Source: Pseudonocardia broussonetiae (GTDB lineage Bacteria > Actinomycetota > Actinomycetes > Mycobacteriales > Pseudonocardiaceae). Taken from it: 64,000 nt of DNA. The position numbers and the translations under genes were made by a program. The notes below the pieces were generated by a model. The model ran no database searches. It worked only from the letters and a program-made list of their open reading frames with translations, and was not told the origin of the DNA. The DNA is taken from assembly GCF_013155125.1 (NCBI RefSeq), contig NZ_CP053564.1:5401501-5465500 (forward strand), given 5' to 3'. Each line of letters opens with the position of its first letter. The stretch's first letter is position 1. Below, in pieces: positions 10,262 to 18,856 of this stretch.

Positions 10262-11416
10262 TCACCGCCCGGCGAACCGCGCCGCCACCCAGTCGGCGAT
10301 CCAGCTGCTGACGTGCGGCAGGTGGTCGAGGCCGATGTGCTCGGTCGCGCCCTCCTCGGGGGTGAAGATCCGCAGCTCGCGGCGCGGCGAGTGCACCGCC
10401 TGGTCGTAGGAGCGGTGGGCGTAGGCGACCGGGATCTGCCGGTCGTTCTCCCCGTGCGCCACCAGGAACGGCACGCGGATCCGCTCGACGACGCCCTCGA
10501 GGTTCACGGCGTCGGCGAAGTCGATGAACGCGTCGAGGTCGTCGTGGCCCCACACCCACAGGACGTGCTCCCAGTAGTGCGGCACCGGGCGCTCGCCCTC
10601 GCGCTCCAGGCGGCGCCGCTGCACCGCACCCCAGTCGTGGTTGGCGCCCCAGGCCACGCACAGCGCGAACCGCTCCTCGTACGCGGCGGCCCGCGGGGCG
10701 TAGTAGCCGCCCAGCGACCAGCCGGTGATGCCGATGCGGGTGGCGTCGACGTCGTCGCGGGTCTCCAGCCAGTCGACGGCCGCGCCCGCCCACGCCTCGG
10801 TGTCGATGCGGGCGGTGAGGCCCTGCAGGCGCAGCGCCTCACCGGTGCCGGGCTGGTCGAGCATCAGGCACGAGATGCCGCGCGCGGCGAGCTCCTCCCA
10901 GTGCCCGGAGCCGTACATGTGCTCCTTGGCCGAGTCCAGGCCGTTGACCAGCACGATCACCGGCGCGGGCCCGTCGTCGGTGGCCGGTGCGGCGCTGAAG
11001 TAGGCCGGGAGCGTGGTGCCCTCGTACGGGATGGCGACGCGGGTGATGCGCGGGTCGCGCAGGTCGAAGGCCTTCTGCGCCAGCTCCAGGACGCGGCGGT
11101 AGGTGGGCACGCGGTCCGGGTCGGAGTGCGACAGCATCCGCTCGGCCTGGCACAGGTAGTTGGTGGCGCGGAAGTACAGCTGGCCCGCGGTGCGGGTGTT
11201 GCCGTCCTTCTCCGCCTCCTCGGCCTGGGCGACGAGCCGGTCGGTCAGGGCGGTCCAGGCGCGCAGGAAGTCGGGCGTGCCGGCGTCGGCGCCCTGCGCC
11301 GCGGCCTCGCGGATCGGGCGGCAGGCGCGGTCGACCTCGTCGATCAGCCCGCCGCTGTTCAGGGCGGCGACGACGCCGAGGTTCCAGACGTAGTTGCCGG
11401 GGAAGTACTCGAACAC
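10262..11416 (-). CDS. Alpha/beta hydrolase of the FrsA / dihydroxypseudooxynicotine-hydrolase type
   Basis: A 384-residue hydrolase with an N-terminal helical domain (about 1-120) ahead of the alpha/beta core. The nucleophile is Ser234 in GWSLGG, the oxyanion region is VLVNGLDSAKEHMYG, the acid lies near HGENDRQIP and the base is probably in the EHIGLDHLPH segment. This domain layout is shared with C-C bond hydrolases such as 2,6-dihydroxypseudooxynicotine hydrolase, which cleave ring-fission or diketone substrates. It is the last gene of a meta-cleavage-like operon, which fits a C-C hydrolase role (inference). GTG 11416 has a GAGAGGA ribosome site. Confidence 0.85.
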   Translation of the reverse strand: MFEYFPGNYVWNLGVVAALNSGGLIDEVDRACRPIREAAAQGADAGTPDFLRAWTALTDRLVAQAEEAEKDGNTRTAGQLYFRATNYLCQAERMLSHSDPDRVPTYRRVLELAQKAFDLRDPRITRVAIPYEGTTLPAYFSAAPATDDGPAPVIVLVNGLDSAKEHMYGSGHWEELAARGISCLMLDQPGTGEALRLQGLTARIDTEAWAGAAVDWLETRDDVDATRIGITGWSLGGYYAPRAAAYEERFALCVAWGANHDWGAVQRRRLEREGERPVPHYWEHVLWVWGHDDLDAFIDFADAVNLEGVVERIRVPFLVAHGENDRQIPVAYAHRSYDQAVHSPRRELRIFTPEEGATEHIGLDHLPHVSSWIADWVAARFAGR

Positions 11417-11427
11417 GGACGGTCCTC

Positions 11428-12198
11428 TCAGACGGGCGACGGTTCAGATGGGCGAAGGGCGTCGCTGATGCTCTTGACGCCGCCGTGGGCGGTCAGGCCC
11501 CCGTCGACGGGGATCTCGGCGCCGGACACGAACGCGGCGTCGTCGCTGACCAGGAACACGACCAGCGGCGCCACCTCGTCGACGGTGCCGGTGCGCCCCA
11601 GCGGCGTCTCGCGGACGTTGGCGTCGCGGAACGCGGGGGCCGCCGAGGCGGTCATCGGGGTCTCGATGAAGCCCGGGTGCACGGCGTTGACGCGGATGCC
11701 GCGCGGGCCCAGCTCCAGGCAGGCGGCCTTGGTCAGCCCGCGCAGCGCCCACTTGCTGGCGGTGTAGGCGAGCGGGTAGTGGCCGGTCAGGGCGGCGGCG
11801 GAGCCCACCGTCACGATCGACGACCCGGGCCCCATCAGCGGCAGGAGCGCCTGCACGCCCAGCAGCACGCCGCCGACGTTGACCTCGTGCACGCGCGCGA
11901 GGTCGGCGGCGTCGAGGTCGGCCAGCCGGGCCCGCCAGGTGATCCCGGCGTTGGCGACGAGCCCGTCGACGCGGCCGTGGTCGCGGCGCAGCTCCTCGGC
12001 CAGCACGGCCCAGCCGGTCGCGTCGGTGACGTCCAGGCGCCGGTAGGCGACGCCGGGCAGGTCCTCCGCGGGCGCCGGCGTGACGTCGAGGGCCACGACC
12101 GAGGCGCCCTCCGCGGCGAGCAGCCGGGCCTCGGCCGCGCCCTGGCCCCCGCCCGCCCCGGTGACGACGACGACCTTCCCGGCGACGCGGCCCGTCAC
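11428..12198 (-). CDS. SDR-family NAD(P)-dependent oxidoreductase
   Basis: Classical short-chain dehydrogenase of 256 residues: cofactor loop TGAGGGQGAAEA, NAG motif VANAGIT, catalytic Ser-Tyr-Lys in SAAALTGHYPLAYTASKWA and the PG motif in NAVHPGFIETPM. The SGAEIPVDGG end is usual. The start GTG 12198 overlaps the FAH-family stop by four bases (GTGA). In this operon it probably oxidises or reduces a ring-cleavage intermediate; the substrate is unknown. Confidence 0.9.
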   Translation of the reverse strand: MTGRVAGKVVVVTGAGGGQGAAEARLLAAEGASVVALDVTPAPAEDLPGVAYRRLDVTDATGWAVLAEELRRDHGRVDGLVANAGITWRARLADLDAADLARVHEVNVGGVLLGVQALLPLMGPGSSIVTVGSAAALTGHYPLAYTASKWALRGLTKAACLELGPRGIRVNAVHPGFIETPMTASAAPAFRDANVRETPLGRTGTVDEVAPLVVFLVSDDAAFVSGAEIPVDGGLTAHGGVKSISDALRPSEPSPV

Positions 12199-13151
12199 CG
12201 GACGCGCCGGCGCGGGCGCGGGCGGGCCGGGGCCACGGGCGGCAGGTCGACGCCCGCGACGACGGTGTTGCGGATCGTCCCGATCCCCTCGACCGTCATC
12301 TCCACGACGTCCCCGGGGCGCAGCGGCGGCGGGTTCTGCTCCCCGCGGCGGCCCCACAGCTCGGCCAGGCAGCCGCCGTTGCCGCAGGTGCCCGAGCCCA
12401 GGACGTCCCCGGCGCGCACGCGGGTGCCGCGCCCGGCGTAGGCGACGAGCTCCTCGAACGGCCACCCCATGTTCGACAGCAGGTCCTGCCCGACCTGCTC
12501 GCCGTTGACCGACACGCGCATGTCCAGCGCGAGGAAGCCGTCGGCGTCGCGGAAGGGCTCCAGCTCGTCGGCGGTGACCAGCCACGGGCCGAGCGTCGTC
12601 GCCGAGTCCTTGCCCTTCGCCGGCCCGAGGTTGACCTTCATCTCGCGGCGCTGCAGGTCGCGCGCCGACCAGTCGTTGAGGACCGTGTAGCCGAACACCT
12701 GCACCTCGGCGGGCGTCGGCGAGGCGGCGTCGCGGCCGACGACGGCGGCCACCTCGAGCTCGAAGTCGAACAGCTCCGACCCCGGCGGCACGGCGACGTC
12801 GTCGTGCGCGCCGACCAGCGCGCAGGGGTTGGTGAAGTAGAACGTCGGCGCCTCGTACCACTGCGGCACGACACCGCCGCCGTCCCCGACCGACGCGACG
12901 ACGCCCTCCACGTGCTCCTCGAAGGCCACGAAGTCGCGCACGGTCGGCGGGTCGAGCGGGGGCAGCAGGCGGACGGTGTCGAGCGGCACCGGGGGCGTCT
13001 GCCGCGCGCGCTCGCCGACCTCCAGCGCCGCGGCGAGCCCGGAGCGGACGAGGTCGAGCACCGTCGTCCCGTCCGGGAACGGGTGGATCCCGTCGCCTTG
13101 GACGACGCCGCAGCCGACGGAGCCGGCGTGCTCGTAGGTCGCGAGCCGCAT
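12195..13151 (-). CDS. Fumarylacetoacetate hydrolase family protein
   Basis: A 318-residue FAH-fold enzyme, a fold that includes fumarylacetoacetases, 2-hydroxypentadienoate-type hydratases and oxaloacetate/acylpyruvate hydrolases. Metal-binding acidic residues appear in FDFELEVAAVVG and in the YTVLNDWSARDLQ segment; KGKDSATTLGPW and GSGTCGNGG are also typical. Placed directly after an extradiol dioxygenase, it is a likely hydratase or C-C hydrolase of the ring-opened product. Its start and the dioxygenase stop share one base (TGATG at 13149-13153). Confidence 0.9.
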   Translation of the reverse strand: MRLATYEHAGSVGCGVVQGDGIHPFPDGTTVLDLVRSGLAAALEVGERARQTPPVPLDTVRLLPPLDPPTVRDFVAFEEHVEGVVASVGDGGGVVPQWYEAPTFYFTNPCALVGAHDDVAVPPGSELFDFELEVAAVVGRDAASPTPAEVQVFGYTVLNDWSARDLQRREMKVNLGPAKGKDSATTLGPWLVTADELEPFRDADGFLALDMRVSVNGEQVGQDLLSNMGWPFEELVAYAGRGTRVRAGDVLGSGTCGNGGCLAELWGRRGEQNPPPLRPGDVVEMTVEGIGTIRNTVVAGVDLPPVAPARPRPRRRVR

Positions 13152-14089
13152 CAGACGGGCGGGGCCACGAACAGGCCCTTGTCGACGTCGTTGAACGAGC
13201 GGGAGGCGACGAACTCGTTCATCGCGTTCGCGGTGCCCCACTGGTCGGACACCTCGGGCCGCGTGAAGTCGTAGACGTGCGGGTGCCAGGTGTCCTCGTC
13301 GATCTCCTCGAGCTCCGTCGTGTACTCGACGGTGTTGCCGTGCGGGTCGAGGAAGTAGCTGAAGGTGTTGTTGCCGGCGAGGTGGCGGCCGGGGCCCCAG
13401 ATCTTCTCGACGCCCGCGCGCAGCAGCTTCCCGGTGCCGCGCATGTACTCGTCCAGCCCGCGCAGCTCGAAGGACAGGTGGTGCAGCGACGGGTGCGGGC
13501 CACGGGCGATGGCGACGCTGTGGTGCCAGCGGTTGATCCGCATGAACCACATCATGTCGCCCATCCGCGGGTGGGTGAGCGTGTCCGAGAGCGCGAAGCC
13601 CAGGTGCCGCTCGTAGAACGCGCGGGTGCCCTCGGGGTCGGCCGAGTTGAGCACGACGTGCGAGAGGCGGACCGGGACGGGCTCGCCCTCCTCGATGCGG
13701 CGGTGCGCGCGGACGGCGACGTCGGCGCTGACCTCGACGGTGCGGCCCTCGTTGTCGAAGAAGCGGAAGCCGTAGCCGCCGCCGGGGGTCTGCAGCGTGC
13801 CGGGCTCGGTGACGAGGGTGACGCCGTCGGTGCCCAGGCGGGCGGCCAGGGCGTCGACGTCGGCGGCGGACGCGGCGCCGAACGCGACGAGGTCGACGCG
13901 CTTGTCGCCCGACTGCCGCAGCCGCACGACGTACTGCTCGGGCGAGCCCTCCGCGGCGAGGAAGGACAGCCCGGGCTCGCCGTGCTCGGTGCGCAGGCCC
14001 CAGGAGTTCGTGAAGAAGTCCTGCTGGCGGGCCAGGTCGGGCACGGCGAGGTCGACGTGGCGCAGGTGGGTGATGAGGCGGTCGGTCAT
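13151..14089 (-). CDS. Extradiol ring-cleavage dioxygenase (VOC superfamily, BphC/XylE type)
   Basis: Two-domain type I extradiol dioxygenase of 312 residues that would open a catechol ring next to its hydroxyls using Fe(II). Predicted iron ligands are His144 (RLSHVV), His203 or His204 (SLHHLSFE) and Glu255 (NTVEYTTE). The GPGRHLAGNNTFSYFLDPHGN stretch (positions 232-252, quoted in part: GPGRH, then YFLDPHGN) is the usual extradiol signature region. A GGGAGGGG ribosome site precedes ATG 14089. It sits between a ring-hydroxylating flavoprotein gene and an FAH gene, the expected order for meta-cleavage. Confidence 0.92.
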   Translation of the reverse strand: MTDRLITHLRHVDLAVPDLARQQDFFTNSWGLRTEHGEPGLSFLAAEGSPEQYVVRLRQSGDKRVDLVAFGAASAADVDALAARLGTDGVTLVTEPGTLQTPGGGYGFRFFDNEGRTVEVSADVAVRAHRRIEEGEPVPVRLSHVVLNSADPEGTRAFYERHLGFALSDTLTHPRMGDMMWFMRINRWHHSVAIARGPHPSLHHLSFELRGLDEYMRGTGKLLRAGVEKIWGPGRHLAGNNTFSYFLDPHGNTVEYTTELEEIDEDTWHPHVYDFTRPEVSDQWGTANAMNEFVASRSFNDVDKGLFVAPPV

Positions 14090-14107
14090 GGTTCCCCTCC
14101 CGGGGGT

Positions 14108-15238
14108 TCAGGCGGGTTCGGTGACGAGTGCGGCGATGCGGCCCATGAGCCCGGGGACGTCGCCCCGCTCGCCGTCGAGCAGCCACTGCCCGAGCTGGTT
14201 GGAGGCCTCGACCACGGCGGTGGCGCGGGCGACGCGGCGGGCGGTGAAGGCGTCCCACAGGTCCTCGTCGAGGACGTCGGCGGCGAGCAGGAGCTCGGCC
14301 AGGACGGCCGCGTCCTCCAGGGCCTGGGCGCCGCCCTGCGCGAGGGTGGGCGGGCAGGAGTGCGCGGCGTCGCCGATGAGCACGACGCGCCCGCGGTTCC
14401 ACGGCGCGGGCAGCACGTGCGTCTCGAACCACGTGTAGTGCACGCGCTCGGGGTCGTCGAGCGTGGCGAGCACGTCGTCCCACGGGCCGTGGTAGCCCGC
14501 GGCCAGCTCGCGCATCGCGGCGAGCCGCTCGTCGGGGGTGAGGGTGCTGCGGTCCTGGGCGTCCTCCACGACGTAGGCGTAGAGGGAGTCCTCGCCGGTC
14601 GGGCAGTAGCCGGCGATGTGGCAGCGCCCGCCGTAGAACAGGTCGGTGCGCGTCACCGACGCCGGGCGGGGCCCGAAGGCGCGCCAGATGCCCATGCCGG
14701 TGGCGCGGGTCTCCAGCGCGATGCCGAGCATGCGGCGGGTCCAGGAGCGGATGCCGTCGGCGCCGACCACCAGGTCGTAGCGCTGCGCCGAGCCGTCGGA
14801 GAAGGTGACGTCGACACCCGTGGCGTCCTGCTCCAGCGCCGTGGTCGTGACGCCGAAGCGCGTCTTCACCCCGGCATCGGCGGCGCGGTCGAGCAGGATC
14901 CGGGCCAGCTCGGGGCGCGACATCCCCACGGTCGCGGGCAGGTCCGGCCCGCCGGTGCGGGCGTCGGGGATCTCGGCGAGCAGCGTGCCGTCGGCGTCGG
15001 GGGCGCGCAGGCCGAGGCTGTCGAAGCCGTAGCCGCGCTCGGCGACGCGCTCCCACACGCCGAGGGCGCGCAGCTCGCGCAGGGCGTTGCCCTGCAGGGT
15101 GATCCCGGAGCCGGCGTCGGGCACCCCGGGGTTGATCTCGACGACGTCGACGGCGACGCCGCGGGCGGCCAGCAGGATCGCGGCGGCGGAGCCGGCGAGG
15201 CCGCTGCCGACGACGAGGACGGTGGACACGGCGGGCAT
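14108..15238 (-). CDS. FAD-dependent aromatic monooxygenase (PHBH/UbiH class)
   Basis: Group A flavin monooxygenase of 376 residues: N-terminal FAD Rossmann motif VVGSGLAGSAAA, central DG motif VVGADGIRSWTRR, and the GD motif VLIGDAAHSCPPTLAQGG that contacts the FAD ribityl chain. Such enzymes hydroxylate an aromatic ring ortho to an existing hydroxyl with NAD(P)H and oxygen. It probably supplies the catechol for the neighbouring dioxygenase. GAGGAGGAG lies just upstream of ATG 15238. Confidence 0.92.
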   Translation of the reverse strand: MPAVSTVLVVGSGLAGSAAAILLAARGVAVDVVEINPGVPDAGSGITLQGNALRELRALGVWERVAERGYGFDSLGLRAPDADGTLLAEIPDARTGGPDLPATVGMSRPELARILLDRAADAGVKTRFGVTTTALEQDATGVDVTFSDGSAQRYDLVVGADGIRSWTRRMLGIALETRATGMGIWRAFGPRPASVTRTDLFYGGRCHIAGYCPTGEDSLYAYVVEDAQDRSTLTPDERLAAMRELAAGYHGPWDDVLATLDDPERVHYTWFETHVLPAPWNRGRVVLIGDAAHSCPPTLAQGGAQALEDAAVLAELLLAADVLDEDLWDAFTARRVARATAVVEASNQLGQWLLDGERGDVPGLMGRIAALVTEPA

Positions 15239-15263
15239 CAGGAGCTCCTCCTCGAGCGGGCGG

Positions 15264-16253
15264 TCACTTGACGGCGATCGGGGCGACGGGCGCGCCGACG
15301 GCGCCGGTCACCGGCAGCGGGGCGGCGGTCAGCCAGAAGTCGAAGACGCCGTCGACGGCGCAGTCGGCGGCGAGGGCGTCGAGGTCCCACATCTCGCCCA
15401 GGAACAGGCCCATGTGCGGGATCGCGACCTGGTGCAGCGGCTGGAACGCCACGTCGAACTCGTTGGGCCGGACCTCGAAGCCCCAGGTGTCGGTGGCGAT
15501 GCCGGCGATCTCGCTGGCGTGCAGCCACTCGGCGGTGGTGAACGACAGGCCGGGCGCGTCGCCGCCCGCGTAGTCGCCCCAGCCCAGACCCTGGGCGATG
15601 TCGCGGCGGGCGCGGGTGAGGCGCCCGGTGCGCACCAGCAGCAGGTCGCCGCGGCCGACGTGCGCCGACGGGCCCTGCGCGGCGATCGTCGCCTCGAGGT
15701 GCTCGACGGTGATGGCGAAGCCGTCCGGGAGCTCGCCGTCGGTGCCGATCGCGCGGCCGACGTCGAGCAGGACGCCGCGGCCCGCGATCAGCCCGGCGGT
15801 GGTCTCGATGCCGGTGACCCGGTCGCCCTCGCTGGTGACGACGTCGCCGGCGCGGCGGCCGTTGTAGGCCTGGCCGTGGTCGAAGATGTGGCCCAGGCCG
15901 TCCCACTGGGTGGAGGCCTGCAGCGGCATGAACACGACATCGTCGGCGCCGCCGATGCCGTGCGGGAATCCCTGCGTCCCGCGCTCGGCGTCGACGCCGG
16001 TGTCGAGCATCGTGTGCACCGGGTTGGTCCGGCGGCGCCAGCCCTTCTGCGGGCCGTTGCCGTCGAAGGACTGGGCGAGGGAGAAGCTCGTCCCCCGCCG
16101 CACCAGCGCGGCCCCCTCGCGGCGCTTGGCCTCGTCGAGGAAGTTCAGGGTGCCCAGGACGTCGTCGGCGCCCCAGCGGTCACGGTTCGAGCAGAGCTTC
16201 GCGGCGGCCGCGATCGCCCCCTCGGGGTCGGTGCGGTCCGGCAGGTGGGTCAT
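15264..16253 (-). CDS. Cyclase-family hydrolase (kynurenine formamidase fold)
   Basis: A 329-residue member of the cyclase family, which includes arylformamidases and other metal-dependent hydrolases of cyclic or amide substrates. The usual HxGTHxDxPxH metal motif is represented by ASTQWDGLGHIFDHG, a variant typical of the longer clade. ATG 16253 was chosen because AGGAGG lies just upstream; an in-frame ATG at 16280 would add nine residues. It is the first gene of the minus-strand aromatic operon (16253 to 10262). Confidence 0.87.
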   Translation of the reverse strand: MTHLPDRTDPEGAIAAAAKLCSNRDRWGADDVLGTLNFLDEAKRREGAALVRRGTSFSLAQSFDGNGPQKGWRRRTNPVHTMLDTGVDAERGTQGFPHGIGGADDVVFMPLQASTQWDGLGHIFDHGQAYNGRRAGDVVTSEGDRVTGIETTAGLIAGRGVLLDVGRAIGTDGELPDGFAITVEHLEATIAAQGPSAHVGRGDLLLVRTGRLTRARRDIAQGLGWGDYAGGDAPGLSFTTAEWLHASEIAGIATDTWGFEVRPNEFDVAFQPLHQVAIPHMGLFLGEMWDLDALAADCAVDGVFDFWLTAAPLPVTGAVGAPVAPIAVK

Positions 16254-16345
16254 CGGGTCCTCCTCGAGCGACCCGCCCACCGTCGCCCGCGGGGCCCTCG
16301 CCCGGGAAGACGAGATGCCTGATGCCGACCATCAGCCCGGCGTAT

Positions 16346-16400
16346 GCGCCTCCGGCACCCGTGAGTGGCAACCGTGGCCAGGGCCACGATCGCCACTCAC
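16346..16400. repeat. Upstream hairpin and first copy of a 23-bp direct repeat
   Basis: A 23-base segment at 16346-16368 is repeated exactly at 16417-16439. In each copy the final GTGAGTGG starts an inverted repeat. Here GTGAGTGGC (16361-16369) pairs with GCCACTCAC (16392-16400), and most of the intervening bases also pair, around an AG turn. It lies between the cyclase start and the aldolase stop. Confidence 0.8.
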
Positions 16401-16428
16401 GACCGTCACCCCACGGGCGCCTCCGGCA

Positions 16429-16474
16429 CCCGTGAGTGGATACGAGTGCTGGGGCACTCGTATCCACTCACGGG
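16429..16474 (-). terminator. Perfect 21-bp stem hairpin after the aldolase gene
   Basis: Bases 16429-16449 are exactly complementary to 16454-16474 with a four-base loop (TGGG, plus strand). It starts one base beyond the aldolase stop codon (16476-16478, minus strand). There is no T-run, so if it terminates transcription it is a U-tract-free terminator. Together with the preceding hairpin it forms a tandem pair sharing the CCGTGAGTGG arm. Confidence 0.7.
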
Positions 16475-16475
16475 G

Positions 16476-17231
16476 CTACCAGGTGCTCGCGTCCACCGAC
16501 GCCGCCAGCGCCGGCAGGTCGGACCACACCGTCACCAGGCCGAACCCGTCGTCGGCGCGCGCCTTCGCGTAGTCCGCGCTGGTGGCGTGCACGCCGGCCC
16601 GGCCCCCGGCGGCCCCGCACGCGGCGAGGACGCGGGCGAAGGCGTCGTGGATCTCGGGCTCCTCGCGGTTCTGCGCGGCCCCCAGCCCGAGCGCGACGCC
16701 GAGGTCGCCGGGCCCCACGAACAGCCCGTCCAGCCCCTCGACGGCGGCGATCTCGCCGGCCCGCTCCAGTGCTCCCGCGGTCTCGACCATCGCGAACACC
16801 AGAGCCTGCCCCGCGGCGGCGACCGGGTCGGCCCCGCCGAACGCCGTGCGGATCGGGCCGTAGGAGCGGCGCCCGAGCGGGGGCAGCCGGCAGGCGTCGA
16901 CCAGCGCCCGCGCCGTGGCGACGTCGTCGACCATCGGCGCGATGACGCCCTGCACCCCCAGGTCGAGCACGAACCCGGCCTCCGCCGCGTCGACCGCGCT
17001 CAGCCGCACCAGCACCGCCGTCCCGTGCAGGGCGGCGGCCCGCACCGCGGCGGCGGTGGAGGCGCGGTCGAACAGGCCGTGCTGCAGGTCGAGCGTCACC
17101 GCGTCGAGGACGCCGCGGGACGCCACGACCTCGACCAGGTGCGGGTCGGGCACGGTGATCCAGCCGTTGCGGGCCGCGCGGCCGGCGGCCCAGGCGGCGC
17201 GCACGCCGGAGGCGGAGGGGGTCTGCGTCAC
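16476..17231 (-). CDS. HpcH/HpaI-family aldolase
   Basis: Class II (metal-dependent) aldolase of 251 residues related to 4-hydroxy-2-oxoheptanedioate aldolase, which splits 4-hydroxy-2-oxo acids to pyruvate and an aldehyde. Seen: LDLQHGLFD (usually LDxEHG), the Arg of VLVRLSAVD, the metal ligand Glu in VFAMVETAGALE and the Asp in GLFVGPGDLG. LQHG in place of L(D/E)xEHG is a mild deviation near the substrate site. Start GTG 17231. Its product chemistry fits the last step of the adjacent meta-cleavage operon, though a strong hairpin separates them. Confidence 0.9.
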   Translation of the reverse strand: MTQTPSASGVRAAWAAGRAARNGWITVPDPHLVEVVASRGVLDAVTLDLQHGLFDRASTAAAVRAAALHGTAVLVRLSAVDAAEAGFVLDLGVQGVIAPMVDDVATARALVDACRLPPLGRRSYGPIRTAFGGADPVAAAGQALVFAMVETAGALERAGEIAAVEGLDGLFVGPGDLGVALGLGAAQNREEPEIHDAFARVLAACGAAGGRAGVHATSADYAKARADDGFGLVTVWSDLPALAASVDASTW

Positions 17232-17296
17232 CCGGCCACGCTAACGCGCGTCTGCGAGACTCCGCCGGACCAGTCGATCGTGAGGAGCACGGGCAC

Positions 17297-18067
17297 ATGG
17301 AGATCAGCGGAGCGTCGGCCGTCGTCACCGGAGGGGCCTCCGGGCTGGGCGCGGCCACGGCGCGCCGGCTCGCGGAGCGCGGCGCGCACGTCGTCGTCCT
17401 GGACCTGCAGGAGGAGCTGGGCAGCGCCGTCGCGGCCGAGATCGGCGGGGTGTTCGCCAAGGCCGACGTCGCCGACGAGGAGCAGGTGCGCGCCGCCGTC
17501 GACGCCGCCTCGGAGCTGGGTCCGCTGCGCGTGCTCGTCAACAGCGCGGGCCTGGGCCGCGCCGGGCGGATCATCGGGCGCGACCTCTCCCCCATCCCGC
17601 TGGAGCAGTTCGAGTTCGTGCTGCGCGTCAACCTGGTCGGCACCTACAACTGCTCGCGCCTGGCCGCGTCGGCGATGGCCGCCACCGAACCACTGGCCGA
17701 CGGCACCTCCCGCGGCGCGATCCTGCACACCGCCTCGGCCGCCGCGTTCGACGGCCAGATCGGGCAGACGCCGTACTCCGCGTCGAAGGGCGGCGTCGTC
17801 GGCATGACGCTGCCGATGGCCCGCGACCTCGCCCGGCACGGCATCCGCGTCAACACCATCGCCCCCGGCCTGATCGACACCCCGATCTACGGCACCGGCG
17901 AGCAGGCCGAGGCGTTCAAGGCCCAGCTCGGGCAGAGCGTCGTCTACCCGAACCGGCTCGGCACGGCCGACGAGTACGCGTCGATGGCGGTCGAGATCCT
18001 CACCAACGACTACATGAACGGCGAGACCGTCCGCCTCGACGGTGCGATCCGGATGCCCCCGAAGTAG
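17297..18067 (+). CDS. SDR oxidoreductase, 3-hydroxyacyl-CoA dehydrogenase type II-like
   Basis: A 256-residue short-chain dehydrogenase: TGGASGLGAATAR cofactor loop, NSAGLG, catalytic Ser in HTASAAAFDGQIGQTPYSASKGG with the Tyr-x-x-x-Lys pair, and APGLIDTPI. The insertion GRAGRIIGRDLSPIPLEQFE and the short C-terminus match the HSD10-like group that oxidises 3-hydroxyacyl-CoA or hydroxysteroids. GAGGAG lies before ATG 17297. The next gene starts directly after its stop. Confidence 0.9.
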   Translation: MEISGASAVVTGGASGLGAATARRLAERGAHVVVLDLQEELGSAVAAEIGGVFAKADVADEEQVRAAVDAASELGPLRVLVNSAGLGRAGRIIGRDLSPIPLEQFEFVLRVNLVGTYNCSRLAASAMAATEPLADGTSRGAILHTASAAAFDGQIGQTPYSASKGGVVGMTLPMARDLARHGIRVNTIAPGLIDTPIYGTGEQAEAFKAQLGQSVVYPNRLGTADEYASMAVEILTNDYMNGETVRLDGAIRMPPK

Positions 18068-18847
18068 GTGCGGGTCGCGACGCTCAACCTCGCCTCCGGG
18101 CGCGACGCCACCGGCCGCTCCCTCGACGCCGCCGCCCTCGCTGCGGCGCTCGACGGGTTCGGGGCCGACGTCGTCGCCGTCCAGGAGGTCGACCGCGACC
18201 AGCCCCGCTCGCACGGGGTGGACCAGCCCGCCGTCGTGGCGCGGGCGCTGGAAGCGGTCGACTGGCGCTGGGCGCCGACGGTGGCGGGCACGCCCGGGCC
18301 GCAGCACACCTGGCGCGCCGTGGACCCGACCGCGCTGCACGGCCCCGGCGACGGCCCGGCGGGCCCGCACTACGGCATCGCGCTGTTCTCCCGGCGCCCG
18401 GTGCGGCGCTGGCACGTGCTCGACCTGGGCACCGGGCGGGGGCGCCTGCCGGTGCCGACGGGGCGGGAGTCCCCGCGCCTGGACTGGGTGTCCGACGAAC
18501 CGCGCGCCGCCGTCGCCGCGGAGCTCGACGGGCTCACGGTCGTCGGCACGCACCTGTCGTTCGCGCCGATCACGGCGGGGCGCCAGCTCGTGCGGATCCG
18601 CGACTGGGCGCGCGGGCTGCCCGGGCCGGTCGTCGTGGCGGGCGACCTCAACCTGGTCGGGCCGGTGCCCGAGCTCGTCAGCGGCGGCACGCGCCTGGTC
18701 CGCAAGCCGACGTTCCCGGCCCACGACCCGCGCGTGCAGCTCGACCACGTGCTCGCCCTCGGCGACCTGCGCGGCGGCGACGCCCGGGCGTGGCGCCTGG
18801 CCTTCGGCGACCACCGGGCGGTGGCGGTGACGCTGCGCCCGCTGTGA
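18068..18847 (+). CDS. Endonuclease/exonuclease/phosphatase family hydrolase
   Basis: A 259-residue EEP-fold metal-dependent phosphoesterase: VATLNLASG at the N-terminus, metal Glu in VVAVQEVDRDQ, catalytic Asp-Asn pair in VVVAGDLNLVGPVPE, and Asp-His in the terminal FGDHRAVAV. The substrate could be DNA, a phospholipid or an inositol phosphate; nothing here decides. Start GTG 18068 immediately follows the SDR stop codon with no gap, so they are probably co-translated. Confidence 0.85.
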   Translation: MRVATLNLASGRDATGRSLDAAALAAALDGFGADVVAVQEVDRDQPRSHGVDQPAVVARALEAVDWRWAPTVAGTPGPQHTWRAVDPTALHGPGDGPAGPHYGIALFSRRPVRRWHVLDLGTGRGRLPVPTGRESPRLDWVSDEPRAAVAAELDGLTVVGTHLSFAPITAGRQLVRIRDWARGLPGPVVVAGDLNLVGPVPELVSGGTRLVRKPTFPAHDPRVQLDHVLALGDLRGGDARAWRLAFGDHRAVAVTLRPL

Positions 18848-18856
18848 AGGAGCCGC

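Noticed and set aside
14160..14180. Third GTTGGA palindrome (GGTTGGAGGCC) near 14.2 kb
   Set aside because: Inside the monooxygenase coding region and without the TCCAAC arm.
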